Assembly (NCBI GenBank): GCA_964568955.1
Contig: CAZMSM010000052.1
Span: 1-14,293, forward strand
Direction: 5' to 3'
Length of the DNA stretch: 14,293 bases
Source of the DNA: UBA1447 sp964568955
GTDB taxonomy: Bacteria; Bacillota; Clostridia; Oscillospirales; Acutalibacteraceae
How positions within the stretch are numbered: the stretch's first letter is position 1; each line of letters opens with the position of its first letter. The notes beneath the pieces were generated by a model that had not been told where the DNA came from, did no database searches, and saw nothing but the letters and a program-made list of their open reading frames with translations. Positions 7,735 through 14,293 of this stretch are shown here, in pieces. The translations under genes were made by a program, and so were the position numbers.

Positions 7735-8799
7735 CTAGTTATTAACGCTTGTCGTTTCTTTTTCCGCATCGGGGGTATAGAGAAAGTCTTTCAAATGTTT
7801 CTGGTTGGCACCGATGTCTGCCTCCAAAACGGACTGACCTTTCTTTGTAGCATTTTTCCATGTGTCGTCAGCGGGTATTCGCGTCTGCTCTATGTCATAA
7901 CGAATATAGATGAGCCCTGCTCCTATCGCGAGCTTTGTCAGCTCCATCGGGTCTAAATCGGTTTCGGCAAGGGGAAGAATATCTTCAAGAATATCCACCA
8001 GCTCAAATTTGCCGGTCTTTCTGGCTTTTTCAATAACGGACGTAATTACTTTGCGTTGCCTTTGAGTGCGAAAAAAATCGGAATCAAGGTAGCGAATACG
8101 CGAATACCATAGGGCCTCGTTCCCGTCCAACAGGACGCTTTCACCGGCTTGAATGTCGAGGAAAAATTCTTCGCGCATATTTTTCGCTTCTTTTGGCGTG
8201 ACTTCTACTTGAATACCGCCTAGCTTGTCAACAATTGTTTTGAAGGACTCAAAGTCAACAAGGATATAATTATCTATCTTGACATTAAAGTTGTATTCGA
8301 TGGTGTCAATCACATATTGTGCGCCGCCGTAAGTACAGGCCGCGTTGAGCTTTGCGTATTTTTTCGTTTCGGGCATATTGACCCAAGTATCTCTCATGAA
8401 GGATGTCAACTTAATTTTCTTGTTGTTTTTGTCGATTGAAAAAAGGATCATGGAGTCGGAACGAGATTTTTCGTTTTGCGTTCTCGCATCCACACCGACA
8501 AACAAAATATTGACTACTTTTTCGTTTTGCATTAAATCCGCAGTGTTCACATAAACGTTATCTCGGTTGCCGAGTTCATTGTAATCCGTTTTCCGCATAA
8601 GGGTATAAATGTATGCAAAGCTTGCCGAAAGGGCAATGGCAAACACCAGGAAAAGTGAAAATACAATTTTTACAAAAAGAAAACGTTTTTTACGCCGTTT
8701 GTTTTGCTTTGGTGAAGGCTCTGGCAGGGGTTCGTTATTGGGGTTTAATGGGGGTATGGGTTGTGTGTTGGATTGATTGGAAAAGTAGATGTCGTTCAT
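7735..8799 (-). CDS. LCP (LytR-CpsA-Psr) family cell-wall glycopolymer transferase
   Basis: A 354-aa membrane-anchored protein. LCP enzymes transfer undecaprenyl-linked glycopolymers such as teichoic acids or capsule onto peptidoglycan outside the cell. Residues 1-39 are a cytoplasmic, Pro/Asn-rich tail ending in a basic KRRKKR cluster; a single transmembrane helix runs at about 40-64, followed by the extracellular LCP domain. Domain marks are NILFVGVDAR (about 97-106), SRSDSMIL (112-119), SFMRDTWV (133-140) and the Arg-rich RIRYLDSDFFRTQRQR (234-249), which binds the polyprenyl pyrophosphate in characterised members. The start at 8799 is chosen because AAGGAG (8809-8814) lies 9 nt upstream; a frame extension to 8865 would begin at the promoter itself. 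It has its own promoter and is divergent from rnpB. Its stop is 22 nt from the GRE activase gene, so readthrough is possible, though a functional link is not obvious. Confidence 0.94.
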   Translation of the reverse strand: MNDIYFSNQSNTQPIPPLNPNNEPLPEPSPKQNKRRKKRFLFVKIVFSLFLVFAIALSASFAYIYTLMRKTDYNELGNRDNVYVNTADLMQNEKVVNILFVGVDARTQNEKSRSDSMILFSIDKNNKKIKLTSFMRDTWVNMPETKKYAKLNAACTYGGAQYVIDTIEYNFNVKIDNYILVDFESFKTIVDKLGGIQVEVTPKEAKNMREEFFLDIQAGESVLLDGNEALWYSRIRYLDSDFFRTQRQRKVITSVIEKARKTGKFELVDILEDILPLAETDLDPMELTKLAIGAGLIYIRYDIEQTRIPADDTWKNATKKGQSVLEADIGANQKHLKDFLYTPDAEKETTSVNN

Positions 8800-8808
8800 C
8801 GTTGCAGA

Positions 8809-8814
8809 CTCCTT
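8809..8814 (-). promoter_or_regulatory. Ribosome binding site that fixes the LCP start
   Basis: AAGGAG on the - strand is 9 nt before the ATG at 8797-8799. It selects the 354-aa protein over a 376-aa reading that has no comparable site. Confidence 0.75.
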
Positions 8815-8836
8815 AAAACTATTAAGCTCCAATTCT

Positions 8837-8865
8837 ATTCTACAATAGTCGGATAGGTTTAACAA
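8837..8865 (-). promoter_or_regulatory. Sigma-A type promoter of the LCP gene
   Basis: On the - strand a -35 box TTGTTA (8860-8865) and a -10 box TAGAAT (8837-8842) are separated by 17 bp. Transcription would start near 8830, giving a leader of about 31 nt before the ATG. A second overlapping TAGAAT at 8832-8837 is less well spaced. It may also supply the downstream GRE block, since no clear internal promoter or terminator was seen. Confidence 0.6.
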
Positions 8866-8915
8866 GACTTAAGTACAAAATTAATACTATATTTATAATT
8901 AATTTGCAATTTGGT

Positions 8916-8944
8916 TTGACATAAGTGGGCATTTCAATTAAAAT
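8916..8944 (+). promoter_or_regulatory. Sigma-A promoter of rnpB
   Basis: A perfect TTGACA -35 box (8916-8921) and TAAAAT -10 box (8939-8944) are separated by 17 bp. The predicted start near 8951 coincides with the first base of the P1 helix of RNase P RNA, so the primary transcript would need little or no 5' trimming. Confidence 0.8.
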
Positions 8945-8950
8945 TAAAAT

Positions 8951-9317
8951 GTGAGTAAGCTGGGCAGCCGCGGGGGCAGTGTAACAACTGCCCGCGAGGA
9001 AAGTCCGAGCCCCGCAGAGCAGGATAACGGCTAACGGCCGCCGAGGGTGACCTTAGGGAAAGTGCAACAGAGATATACCGCCCGCCTTGGCGGGTAAGGG
9101 TGGAAAGGTGAGGTAAGAGCTCACCGGCACGTAGGAGACTACGTGGCCCTGCAAACCCTATCCGGAGCAACACCGACCGGGGAAGACGGCAGCAATGTCG
9201 GCTTGCGCTTGCTCGGCGTATCCCCCGACGGGTGGCTAAAGCCTTGTGGCAACACACGGCGTAGATAGATGGCTGCCATAAATGACAGAACTCGGCTTAC
9301 AGGCTTACTCGCATTTT
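8951..9317 (+). ncRNA. rnpB: RNase P RNA, bacterial type A
   Basis: This is the catalytic RNA of RNase P, which removes the 5' leader of pre-tRNAs. Conserved elements in order: GAGGAAAGTCCGAGC at about 8995-9009; the GAAAGTGCAACAGAGA region at about 9058-9073; GGTAAGAGCTCACCGG near 9112-9127; CCCTATCCGGAGCAA at about 9157-9171; AGATAGATGGCTGCC at about 9263-9277; and GACAGAACTCGGCTTACAGG near 9285-9304. P1 pairs 8951-8960 with 9303-9312. The arrangement follows the E. coli-like type A layout rather than the Bacillus type B. The 5' end comes from the promoter spacing; the 3' end lies near the T-rich stretch 9314-9323 and is approximate. Confidence 0.97.
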
Positions 9318-9459
9318 AATTTTATTAGACACCGTGTTAGTTCGATATCTGTCGTGTATCGTAACCGGGTATTTCTGAGCGCTTAACATCGTTAGGCGCA
9401 TTGGTTTATCCGCTGAGATGAATGAAGAATATATTTTTGTTTGCTGAAAAGAGTTTTAA
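9318..9459 (+). other. rnpB-recD2 intergenic region with a small hairpin
   Basis: This 142-bp gap holds no convincing open reading frame and no clear promoter with a good -35/-10 pair; a TATATT at 9430-9435 lacks a matching -35. The only structured element is a 9-bp stem with a 3-nt loop at 9379-9399 (GCGCTTAAC/GTTAGGCGC, one G-T pair). It is not followed by a T run. It may be part of the recD2 leader or the rnpB trailer. Confidence 0.5.
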
Positions 9460-11661
9460 ATGCAGGTAACTGACAACGTAATCGAAATTAAAGGCTGTGT
9501 CGAAAACATAACCTACCGCCGCGAGGACTCCGGATTTACGGTGCTGGACATCAGCAGCGACGGTGAGCTGGTAACGGTTGTTGGCGTTTTGCCGCAAGTG
9601 ACTGCCGGTGAAGAACTGCGTCTGAGGGGGCATTGGGATACGCATCCTTCCTTTGGGCGACAGTTTCGTGCGGAACTTTGCGAACACAGTCTACCGGCAA
9701 CGGCCGCTGATTTACTGAAATATCTTTCATCCGGGATTATTAAGGGCATTGGTCCCGCAACGGCGATAAAAATCGTTGAAGCTTTTGGGGATGAATCCTT
9801 TGATGTACTCGAAAATAATCCGCGCCGCCTTTCCTCAATAAAAGGCATTTCTCTCGCGAAGGCTGAGAAAATTTGTTCTGATTTCAAAGCACAGTTTGCC
9901 GTGCGTGAAATCATCATTTCGCTTGAGCGTTTTGGTATGACCCCCGGCGAATGCCTGAAAGCCTACAAAGCTTTCGGCGTGAATTCTGTTGAAATCATCC
10001 TTCAAAACCCCTATACGCTGTGTAATGAGGGGATTGGCATCGGGTTTGAAAGAGCGGACGCTATTGCGGAGTATTTGCCGGAAAAACCACTGATTGATTA
10101 TCGTAATGCTTCGGGCATCGTTCACATCGTAAGGCACAACCTTGTCAACGGTCATACTTGCCTCCCGCGTGAAAAGTTGACAGCCCCCGGGAGTGAACTT
10201 CTCGAAGTTGAAAAAGATACCATAGAAAAAACTGTGGATTTACTGGTCGGTCAAGGGCAGCTTGTTCAAGAAGAACTCAACGGGAAAGCCTTCATTTTTC
10301 TGCCGAACGTCTATAGGGCGGAAAGGAATGCCTCCGACCACATAAAAAGAATGCTCCGTTTCCCCCCCGCGGGGCGGGAAATGCTCGCAAACGAAATCAA
10401 AAAGGTAGAGAACAAGCAGGGGCTGTCTTTTGAGGCGAAACAAAGGCAAGCGATAGAAACCGCTATCCAAAAAGGACTGTTAATTCTTACAGGTGGGCCG
10501 GGAACAGGTAAAACAACAACAATAAACGGCATATTGAAGCTTTTTGAAATGAGTGGTTTGGATGTTGCCCTGGCGGCACCTACCGGCAGAGCAGCCAAGC
10601 GAATGAGCGAGGTAACCGGAAAAGAAGCGAAAACCATGCATCGCCTTTTAGAGGTTGAATGGGATAAGGACGACCGTCCTGTTTTTGCCAGGAATGCCAG
10701 GAACCCTTTATCTGAAAACGCTGTCATCATCGATGAGCTGTCCATGGTGGATATATTTTTATTTTCCAGCCTGCTGGACGCATTGCCGATTGGTTGCCGT
10801 CTTGTGTTAGTCGGTGATTCCGACCAGTTGCCTCCCGTGGGGGCAGGTAATGTCCTGCACGATTTAATCGGTTCGGATTTATTGCCGGTAGTGGAACTCA
10901 AAGAGATTTTTCGCCAAGCGATGGAAAGTTTGATCGTTATAAATGCACATAAAATAGTCCAAGGGGAAATGCCGATTTTGGACAGCCGTGACAAAGATTT
11001 CTTTTTTATCAAGAGGAATTCGGTTGCTGCCGCGGCTCAAACCATATGTGAGCTTTGTGCAACCCGTTTGCCTTTGGCATATGGTTTTTCACCGATATCC
11101 GACATTCAGGTTCTTTGTCCTTCGCGAAAAGGCGAAGCGGGTACTGTAAACCTTAACAAAAATCTTCAAAAAACCTTAAATCCGCCCGACAAACATAAAA
11201 AAGAGATTGTCATCAGAACAAACACCTTGCGCGAGGGCGACAAGGTTATGCAGGTAAGAAATAATTATAACATTGAGTGGGAAAAGGGTAGCGAAAGTGG
11301 AACCGGCATATTTAACGGAGATGTCGGCATTTTGCAAGAAATCGACATTCCCTCGGCGACCATCATCATTGTGTTTGATGACAGAACGGCCACATATACC
11401 ATCGAGCAAGCAACTGATTTGGAACTGGCGTATGCGGTAACCGTGCATAAAAGCCAAGGCAACGAGTTTGAGGCGGTTATAATGCCGGTCATAAGCGTTA
11501 TCCCTATGCTCGCGTACCGCAACCTACTTTACACAGCAGTAACCAGAGCCCGGAAAATGATGATTCTTGTCGGCAACGCCGGGCAAGTACACGCAATGGC
11601 GGAAAACAACAGAAAGGCCAGGCGGTATTCGGCCTTGCGCTATTTTTTGATGCAGGAGTAG
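9460..11661 (+). CDS. recD2: RecD2 (RecD-like/YrrC) SF1B DNA helicase
   Basis: A 733-aa ATP-dependent 5'-3' DNA helicase of the RecD2 type, found without RecBC and linked to DNA repair and replication-fork upkeep. The N-terminal OB-like domain (about 1-75) carries the ENITYRREDSGFTVL pattern typical of the group. Helix-hairpin-helix segments follow (about 90-210, including IIKGIGPATAIKI and SSIKGISLAKAEKI). The helicase core has Walker A TGGPGTGKT (344-352), APTGRAAKRM, Walker B IDE (424-426), GDSDQLPPVG, a DAHK-like INAHKIV element, and the C-terminal YAVTVHKSQGNEF (about 656-668) and YTAVTRARK motifs. ATG at 9460 has a modest AAGAG site. It heads a block with comF (4-nt gap) and an mreB-like gene. 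The length is normal and the gene appears intact. Confidence 0.97.
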   Translation: MQVTDNVIEIKGCVENITYRREDSGFTVLDISSDGELVTVVGVLPQVTAGEELRLRGHWDTHPSFGRQFRAELCEHSLPATAADLLKYLSSGIIKGIGPATAIKIVEAFGDESFDVLENNPRRLSSIKGISLAKAEKICSDFKAQFAVREIIISLERFGMTPGECLKAYKAFGVNSVEIILQNPYTLCNEGIGIGFERADAIAEYLPEKPLIDYRNASGIVHIVRHNLVNGHTCLPREKLTAPGSELLEVEKDTIEKTVDLLVGQGQLVQEELNGKAFIFLPNVYRAERNASDHIKRMLRFPPAGREMLANEIKKVENKQGLSFEAKQRQAIETAIQKGLLILTGGPGTGKTTTINGILKLFEMSGLDVALAAPTGRAAKRMSEVTGKEAKTMHRLLEVEWDKDDRPVFARNARNPLSENAVIIDELSMVDIFLFSSLLDALPIGCRLVLVGDSDQLPPVGAGNVLHDLIGSDLLPVVELKEIFRQAMESLIVINAHKIVQGEMPILDSRDKDFFFIKRNSVAAAAQTICELCATRLPLAYGFSPISDIQVLCPSRKGEAGTVNLNKNLQKTLNPPDKHKKEIVIRTNTLREGDKVMQVRNNYNIEWEKGSESGTGIFNGDVGILQEIDIPSATIIIVFDDRTATYTIEQATDLELAYAVTVHKSQGNEFEAVIMPVISVIPMLAYRNLLYTAVTRARKMMILVGNAGQVHAMAENNRKARRYSALRYFLMQE
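11654..11658 (+). promoter_or_regulatory. Ribosome binding site of comF inside the recD2 end
   Basis: AGGAG lies within the last codons of recD2, immediately before its TAG, with a 7-nt spacer to the comF ATG at 11666. This suggests translational coupling. Confidence 0.7.
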
Positions 11662-11665
11662 CCGA

Positions 11666-12376
11666 ATGCATAAGTTAACAGACCTTGTCGATTCTTTATT
11701 AACCGCGATATATCCAAGGCGTTGTGGGCTGTGTGGCAAGGTCATTATCCCGGCCGCCTATATGTGCAAGGACTGTGAGGAAAACGTCCCTCGCGTATTG
11801 CCACCGTTGTGCCTCTTATGTGGACGGGGCAAGAACGAATGTCTTTGCAAAAATTTTCGATTTTATTATTCGGGGCTTGTGGCTCCTTTTTATTACGAAG
11901 GCGCGGTTCGTCGGTGCATTCACCGGTTTAAATTTTACGGCAAAACGCAAAACGCTCGTATGCTTGGCAAGGCAATGGCCGATACCGTTATTCGGGAATT
12001 TGTAGGCAAAGAGTTTGATTTTATTACAGGCGTTCCCCTTACCAAAAAAAGTTTAAAGAGCAGAGGGTTCAATCAAAGCAATTTGCTTGCAAATGAAGTC
12101 GGAAAAGTATTGGAGATAAAACCCGTACATGACTTGTTGGTAAAGATTTATGACACACCGGCACAGCATACAATGAATTCCTCTATGCGAAGAGGGAACT
12201 TGGCAGGCGTATTTGATGTTAGCGATCCGTCACTTATTAAAAATAAAACGATACTCATTTGCGACGATGTGGCCACAACCGGCTCAACCATAAATGAATG
12301 TTCGAAAATGCTCTTGCTTCGCGGCGCAAAAGCGGTTTACTGTGTAACCGCAGCTGTAACCGGAAAAGCAAGGTAA
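11666..12376 (+). CDS. comF: ComF family phosphoribosyltransferase-like protein
   Basis: A 236-aa ComF/GntX-type protein. Members pair an N-terminal zinc-binding region with a phosphoribosyltransferase fold and are needed for DNA uptake in competent bacteria, probably moving single-stranded DNA into the cytosol with ComFA. Cys pairs are Cys20/Cys23, Cys34/Cys37, Cys49/Cys52 and Cys59/Cys61. The segment HRFKFYGK (86-93) and the VPLTKKSLKSRGFNQS stretch (123-138) are family hallmarks. The PRPP-binding motif is ILICDDVATTGST (196-208). Only 4 nt separate it from recD2, and 23 nt from the mreB-like gene. No comFA helicase is in the window; recD2 sits where a DNA-processing partner might be expected. 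The real biochemical activity of this family is poorly defined. Confidence 0.95.
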   Translation: MHKLTDLVDSLLTAIYPRRCGLCGKVIIPAAYMCKDCEENVPRVLPPLCLLCGRGKNECLCKNFRFYYSGLVAPFYYEGAVRRCIHRFKFYGKTQNARMLGKAMADTVIREFVGKEFDFITGVPLTKKSLKSRGFNQSNLLANEVGKVLEIKPVHDLLVKIYDTPAQHTMNSSMRRGNLAGVFDVSDPSLIKNKTILICDDVATTGSTINECSKMLLLRGAKAVYCVTAAVTGKAR

Positions 12377-12386
12377 ACACGGCAAA

Positions 12387-12394
12387 GGGAGGTG
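12387..12394 (+). promoter_or_regulatory. Ribosome binding site that fixes the mreB-like start
   Basis: GGGAGGTG lies just after the comF stop, with about 7 nt between GGAGG and the ATG at 12400. It selects the 346-aa product, whose first residues lead straight into GIDLGTT, over a 380-aa reading that would begin inside comF. Confidence 0.85.
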
Positions 12395-12399
12395 AAACA

Positions 12400-13440
12400 A
12401 TGCTCGGCATTAATATCGGTATCGATTTAGGCACAACGGCAGTCGTCATTTTTGTGCAAGGCAAGGGTATTGTTTTATCCGAACCAACTGCCGCAGCATA
12501 TGACAAAAAAAGCGGAAAAATGATAGCGGTTGGGAAAAAGGCCTATAAAATGTTGGGCAAAAACCCATCATCCATCAAGGTTGTTTTACCCATCAGGGAT
12601 GGTGTTGTTTCCGATTTTTCGGTTACGCAAAACATTTTGCGTTATCATCTGCAAAAAATATGTGGCAACATGGTTTTTAAACCCAATATTATCATCTGCT
12701 TGCCCTCCACCGTAACCAGTCTTGAAAGGCGAACGATACTTGATTTGGCAATTTCCGCAGGAGCGGGCAAGGCCTGTCTGATCGAAGAACCCTTGGCCGC
12801 AGCACTGGGTGCCGGTGTTGAGATAAACCGCCCGAAAGGTGTGATGGTTGTTGACATTGGCGGCGGTTCGGCGGATATTGCGGTATTGACGATGGGGAGC
12901 GTTTCCGTTTCGAAATCGGTAAAAACTGCAGGGAACGCTTTTGATGCGGCGATCGTGCGCTATTTCCGTAGGGAAAGGGATGTCATCATCGGGGAAAGAA
13001 CTGCGGAAAAAATCAAGATTAAAATCGGTTGTGCCTATCTTCGTCAAGCGGAGCTTGCCATACAGGTGAAAGGCAAAAATTATATTTCCGGTATGCCCGC
13101 AAGACTGGAAGTGTCCTCCACAGAGATTTATCTCGCCATCAGGGAACAACTTGAATCTCTTTGCGATTCAGTACGTTCTGTTTTGGAACTAACACCGCCA
13201 GAGCTTTCGGCAGACATCGCCGAAAGTGGAATCATCCTAACCGGCGGTGGCGCTTTACTCGGCGGTATAGACACGCTTTTGCAACAAAAAACCGGTATAA
13301 AAACATTTATAGCGGATGAGCCTTTGCTTTGTGTGGCAAAGGGTATCGGTAAAGTGCTCAAGAATTTCGACATTCTTTCGCAGTCGGGGTTTGTATTTAA
13401 AACAGCGGAAGAAATTAAAGGGTATAAAGATTACATATAA
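12400..13440 (+). CDS. MreB/Mbl-like bacterial actin homologue, divergent
   Basis: A 346-aa actin-superfamily protein of normal MreB length. MreB proteins polymerise on the inner membrane face and guide peptidoglycan synthesis in rod-shaped cells. Visible motifs: phosphate-1 GIDLGTT (7-13), VKGKGIV-like VQGKGIV (19-25), RDGVVSDF (66-73), IEEPLAAALGAG (128-139), phosphate-2 DIGGGSAD (152-159), GERTAEKIK (198-206) and adenosine-site TGGGALLGG (281-289). Departures from the usual MreB pattern are GTTAVV for GTANTL and GGGSAD for GGGTTE. This suggests a paralogue with altered ATP handling. mreC and mreD do not follow, which fits an Mbl/MreBH-type extra copy rather than the mreBCD operon. It is the third gene of the recD2-comF block. 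I leave the symbol blank because the paralogue class is uncertain. Confidence 0.9.
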   Translation: MLGINIGIDLGTTAVVIFVQGKGIVLSEPTAAAYDKKSGKMIAVGKKAYKMLGKNPSSIKVVLPIRDGVVSDFSVTQNILRYHLQKICGNMVFKPNIIICLPSTVTSLERRTILDLAISAGAGKACLIEEPLAAALGAGVEINRPKGVMVVDIGGGSADIAVLTMGSVSVSKSVKTAGNAFDAAIVRYFRRERDVIIGERTAEKIKIKIGCAYLRQAELAIQVKGKNYISGMPARLEVSSTEIYLAIREQLESLCDSVRSVLELTPPELSADIAESGIILTGGGALLGGIDTLLQQKTGIKTFIADEPLLCVAKGIGKVLKNFDILSQSGFVFKTAEEIKGYKDYI

Positions 13441-13470
13441 GATTTTATGCTTTGATTAACACTATTATTA

Positions 13471-13477
13471 AGAGGAG
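13471..13477 (+). promoter_or_regulatory. Ribosome binding site that fixes the phosphodiesterase start
   Basis: AGAGGAG ends 9 nt before ATG 13487. A TTG at 13478 in the same frame directly abuts this site and is too close to serve as start. Confidence 0.75.
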
Positions 13478-13486
13478 TTGTTTGAT

Positions 13487-14221
13487 ATGACAAATGTTAT
13501 CGCACACAGGGGGGCATGCAAGGTTGCCCCGCAAAACACCATACCGGCGTTTCAAAAAGCTATTGAAATGGGTTGCGACGGGTTTGAAAATGACGTTCAT
13601 CTTACAAAGGACGGGTTTATTGTTATCTGCCACAATCACGACATTGATGAAACGTCAAACGGCACCGGTTTCATTGCGGATTACACGCTGGAAGAACTGC
13701 GTAAATTTGACTTTGGTTCCTATTTTTCACAAGAGTTCGCCGGGACAAAAATTCCGACTATCGATGAGTTTCTTGACTTGTGTGGTAATTTAAAGGTCGT
13801 TAATATCGAGATTAAAACGCCCAAACAAAAGGGTACCGACCTTGTGCGTAAAACAATTGAAAAAGTAAAAGAATTCGGGTTGTTCGACAAGTTGATTGTC
13901 TCCTGTTTCAACAAGGATATTTTGATTGAGTGCAAAGAGGTTGACCCAAAAACCCGCACAGGGATTCTTTACTCCATGGAATGCCCTTACACCGAAATTT
14001 ATGATGACCCGGTTGCTTTTGCAAAAAAAATAAATGCGGATGCTATTCACCCGCTTGGTATTCTTGTTGATGAAGATTACATTATCGATTGCCATAAGGC
14101 AGGTCTCATTGTAAACCCGTGGACGATTGACAAACCGTATGCGATGGAAAGACTGCGTGACTGGGGCAGTGATGGTGTGATAACGAATTACCCGGATGTC
14201 GCTCGAAAAATTATCGGATAA
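13487..14221 (+). CDS. Glycerophosphodiester phosphodiesterase (GDPD, UgpQ-like)
   Basis: A 244-aa cytoplasmic protein with no signal peptide. The family hydrolyses glycerophosphodiesters to glycerol 3-phosphate and an alcohol, with a metal ion in a TIM barrel. The HRG motif (7-9) gives His7; Glu34 and Asp36 in FENDVHL are metal ligands; His49 in ICHNHD aligns with the second catalytic His; and SNGTG (57-61) is the conserved loop. NIEIKTP supplies a further acidic ligand, and NPWTID plus DGVITNYPD at the C-terminus are typical. Small changes from consensus are QNT in place of ENT and His-Asn in place of His-Asp. The gene lies 46 nt after the mreB-like gene and is followed by a strong terminator. 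It may be cotranscribed with the upstream block or have its own promoter in the AT-rich gap; none was clear. Confidence 0.94.
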   Translation: MTNVIAHRGACKVAPQNTIPAFQKAIEMGCDGFENDVHLTKDGFIVICHNHDIDETSNGTGFIADYTLEELRKFDFGSYFSQEFAGTKIPTIDEFLDLCGNLKVVNIEIKTPKQKGTDLVRKTIEKVKEFGLFDKLIVSCFNKDILIECKEVDPKTRTGILYSMECPYTEIYDDPVAFAKKINADAIHPLGILVDEDYIIDCHKAGLIVNPWTIDKPYAMERLRDWGSDGVITNYPDVARKIIG

Positions 14222-14226
14222 AACAA

Positions 14227-14259
14227 GACCGCACAGCCAAAGCTGTGCGGTCACTTTTT
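14227..14259. terminator. Rho-independent terminator, probably bidirectional
   Basis: A perfect 11-bp GC-rich stem (14227-14237 with 14242-14252) and a CAAA loop are followed by ACTTTTT on the + strand, just after the phosphodiesterase stop. On the - strand the same hairpin is followed by TTGTTTT, so it can also end a convergent transcript from the right. Confidence 0.9.
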
Positions 14260-14269
14260 AGGCAAAATA

Positions 14270-14293
14270 TTACAGTCTCTCGTATCTGTCAAA
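14270..14293 (-). CDS. Possible 3' end of a convergent gene (last 7 codons)
   Basis: On the - strand the edge of the window reads FDRYERL followed by TAA (14270-14272). It lies 11 nt from a hairpin that could terminate it on this strand. The stretch is far too short to identify. The call rests only on the open frame to the edge and the bidirectional terminator, so it may be chance. Confidence 0.3.
   Translation of the reverse strand, partial: FDRYERL

Noticed and set aside
8800..8865. Longer N-terminus for the LCP protein
   Set aside because: The extension overlaps the predicted promoter boxes and lies upstream of the likely transcription start; ATG 8799 has an AAGGAG site.
8934..9257. Open frame on the - strand across the RNase P RNA
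   Set aside because: The region is a structured RNA gene; the Arg/Ser-rich translation is a by-product of GC-rich helices.
8939..9324. Extended pairing of the rnpB P1 helix out to 22 bp (8939-8960 with 9303-9324)
   Set aside because: The outer part includes the -10 box and lies before the predicted transcription start, so the match is probably chance in AT-rich sequence; P1 was kept to transcribed bases.
10311..11012. 233-codon open frame on the - strand opposite recD2
   Set aside because: It lies wholly opposite a well-conserved gene, has no recognisable domain, and its composition fits an antisense shadow.
12298..12399. Longer N-terminus for the MreB-like protein overlapping comF
   Set aside because: The added residues are basic, Ser/Lys-rich and unlike MreB, and a near-perfect ribosome site precedes ATG 12400.
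12586..13149. 187-codon open frame on the - strand opposite the mreB-like gene
   Set aside because: Antisense to conserved actin motifs, with no family resemblance.
1..14293. CRISPR arrays, tRNA genes, insertion sequences, phage genes
   Set aside because: No regularly spaced repeats, tRNA cloverleaf, transposase or terminal inverted repeats were recognised on reading both strands.

Overview
The window looks like chromosomal DNA from a strictly anaerobic member of the Firmicutes, probably class Clostridia. The evidence is a glycyl radical enzyme with its activase, an LCP (LytR-CpsA-Psr) cell-wall transferase, RecD2, ComF and MreB family proteins, strong AGGAGG-type ribosome binding sites, and a type A RNase P RNA. 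This is inferred from gene families; no species can be named.

Layout. (1) 1-1388, + strand: the 3' end of a large GH94 glycoside phosphorylase or cyclic beta-1,2-glucan synthase gene, cut by the window edge. It converges with (2) 8799-1483, - strand. That block reads, in transcription order, an LCP protein, a glycyl radical enzyme (GRE) activase, a GRE, an FGGY sugar kinase resembling sedoheptulokinase, and an NAD/Mn-dependent GH4 glycosidase. (3) 8837-8950: a divergent promoter region between the LCP gene and rnpB. (4) 8951-9317, + strand: rnpB. (5) 9460-13440, + strand: a tightly packed recD2-comF-mreB-like cluster. (6) 13487-14221, + strand: a glycerophosphodiester phosphodiesterase, closed by a strong hairpin terminator at 14227-14259 that probably also serves a convergent gene whose last codons lie at the right edge.

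The region of most interest is 1483-7712. Four catabolic genes are packed together: the activase would make the glycyl radical, the GRE would do a radical lyase, dehydratase or ring-opening step, the kinase would phosphorylate a ketose-like product, and the GH4 enzyme would release the starting compound from a glycoside. The GRE has a complete radical core (Cys417/Glu419 and Gly762), but both signatures are unusual: GCQEP instead of the common GCVEP, and RIHGT instead of RVxGY. Its activase carries a decayed ferredoxin-like insert. Gut-type GREs that open anhydrohexitol phosphates to 1-deoxyketose phosphates (the E. coli YbiW/PflD type) offer a precedent for a sugar-directed GRE. The substrate here is unknown, and the pathway proposed below is a hypothesis. 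The rest of the window is mostly conserved housekeeping content, with a divergent MreB-like protein as a secondary point of interest.
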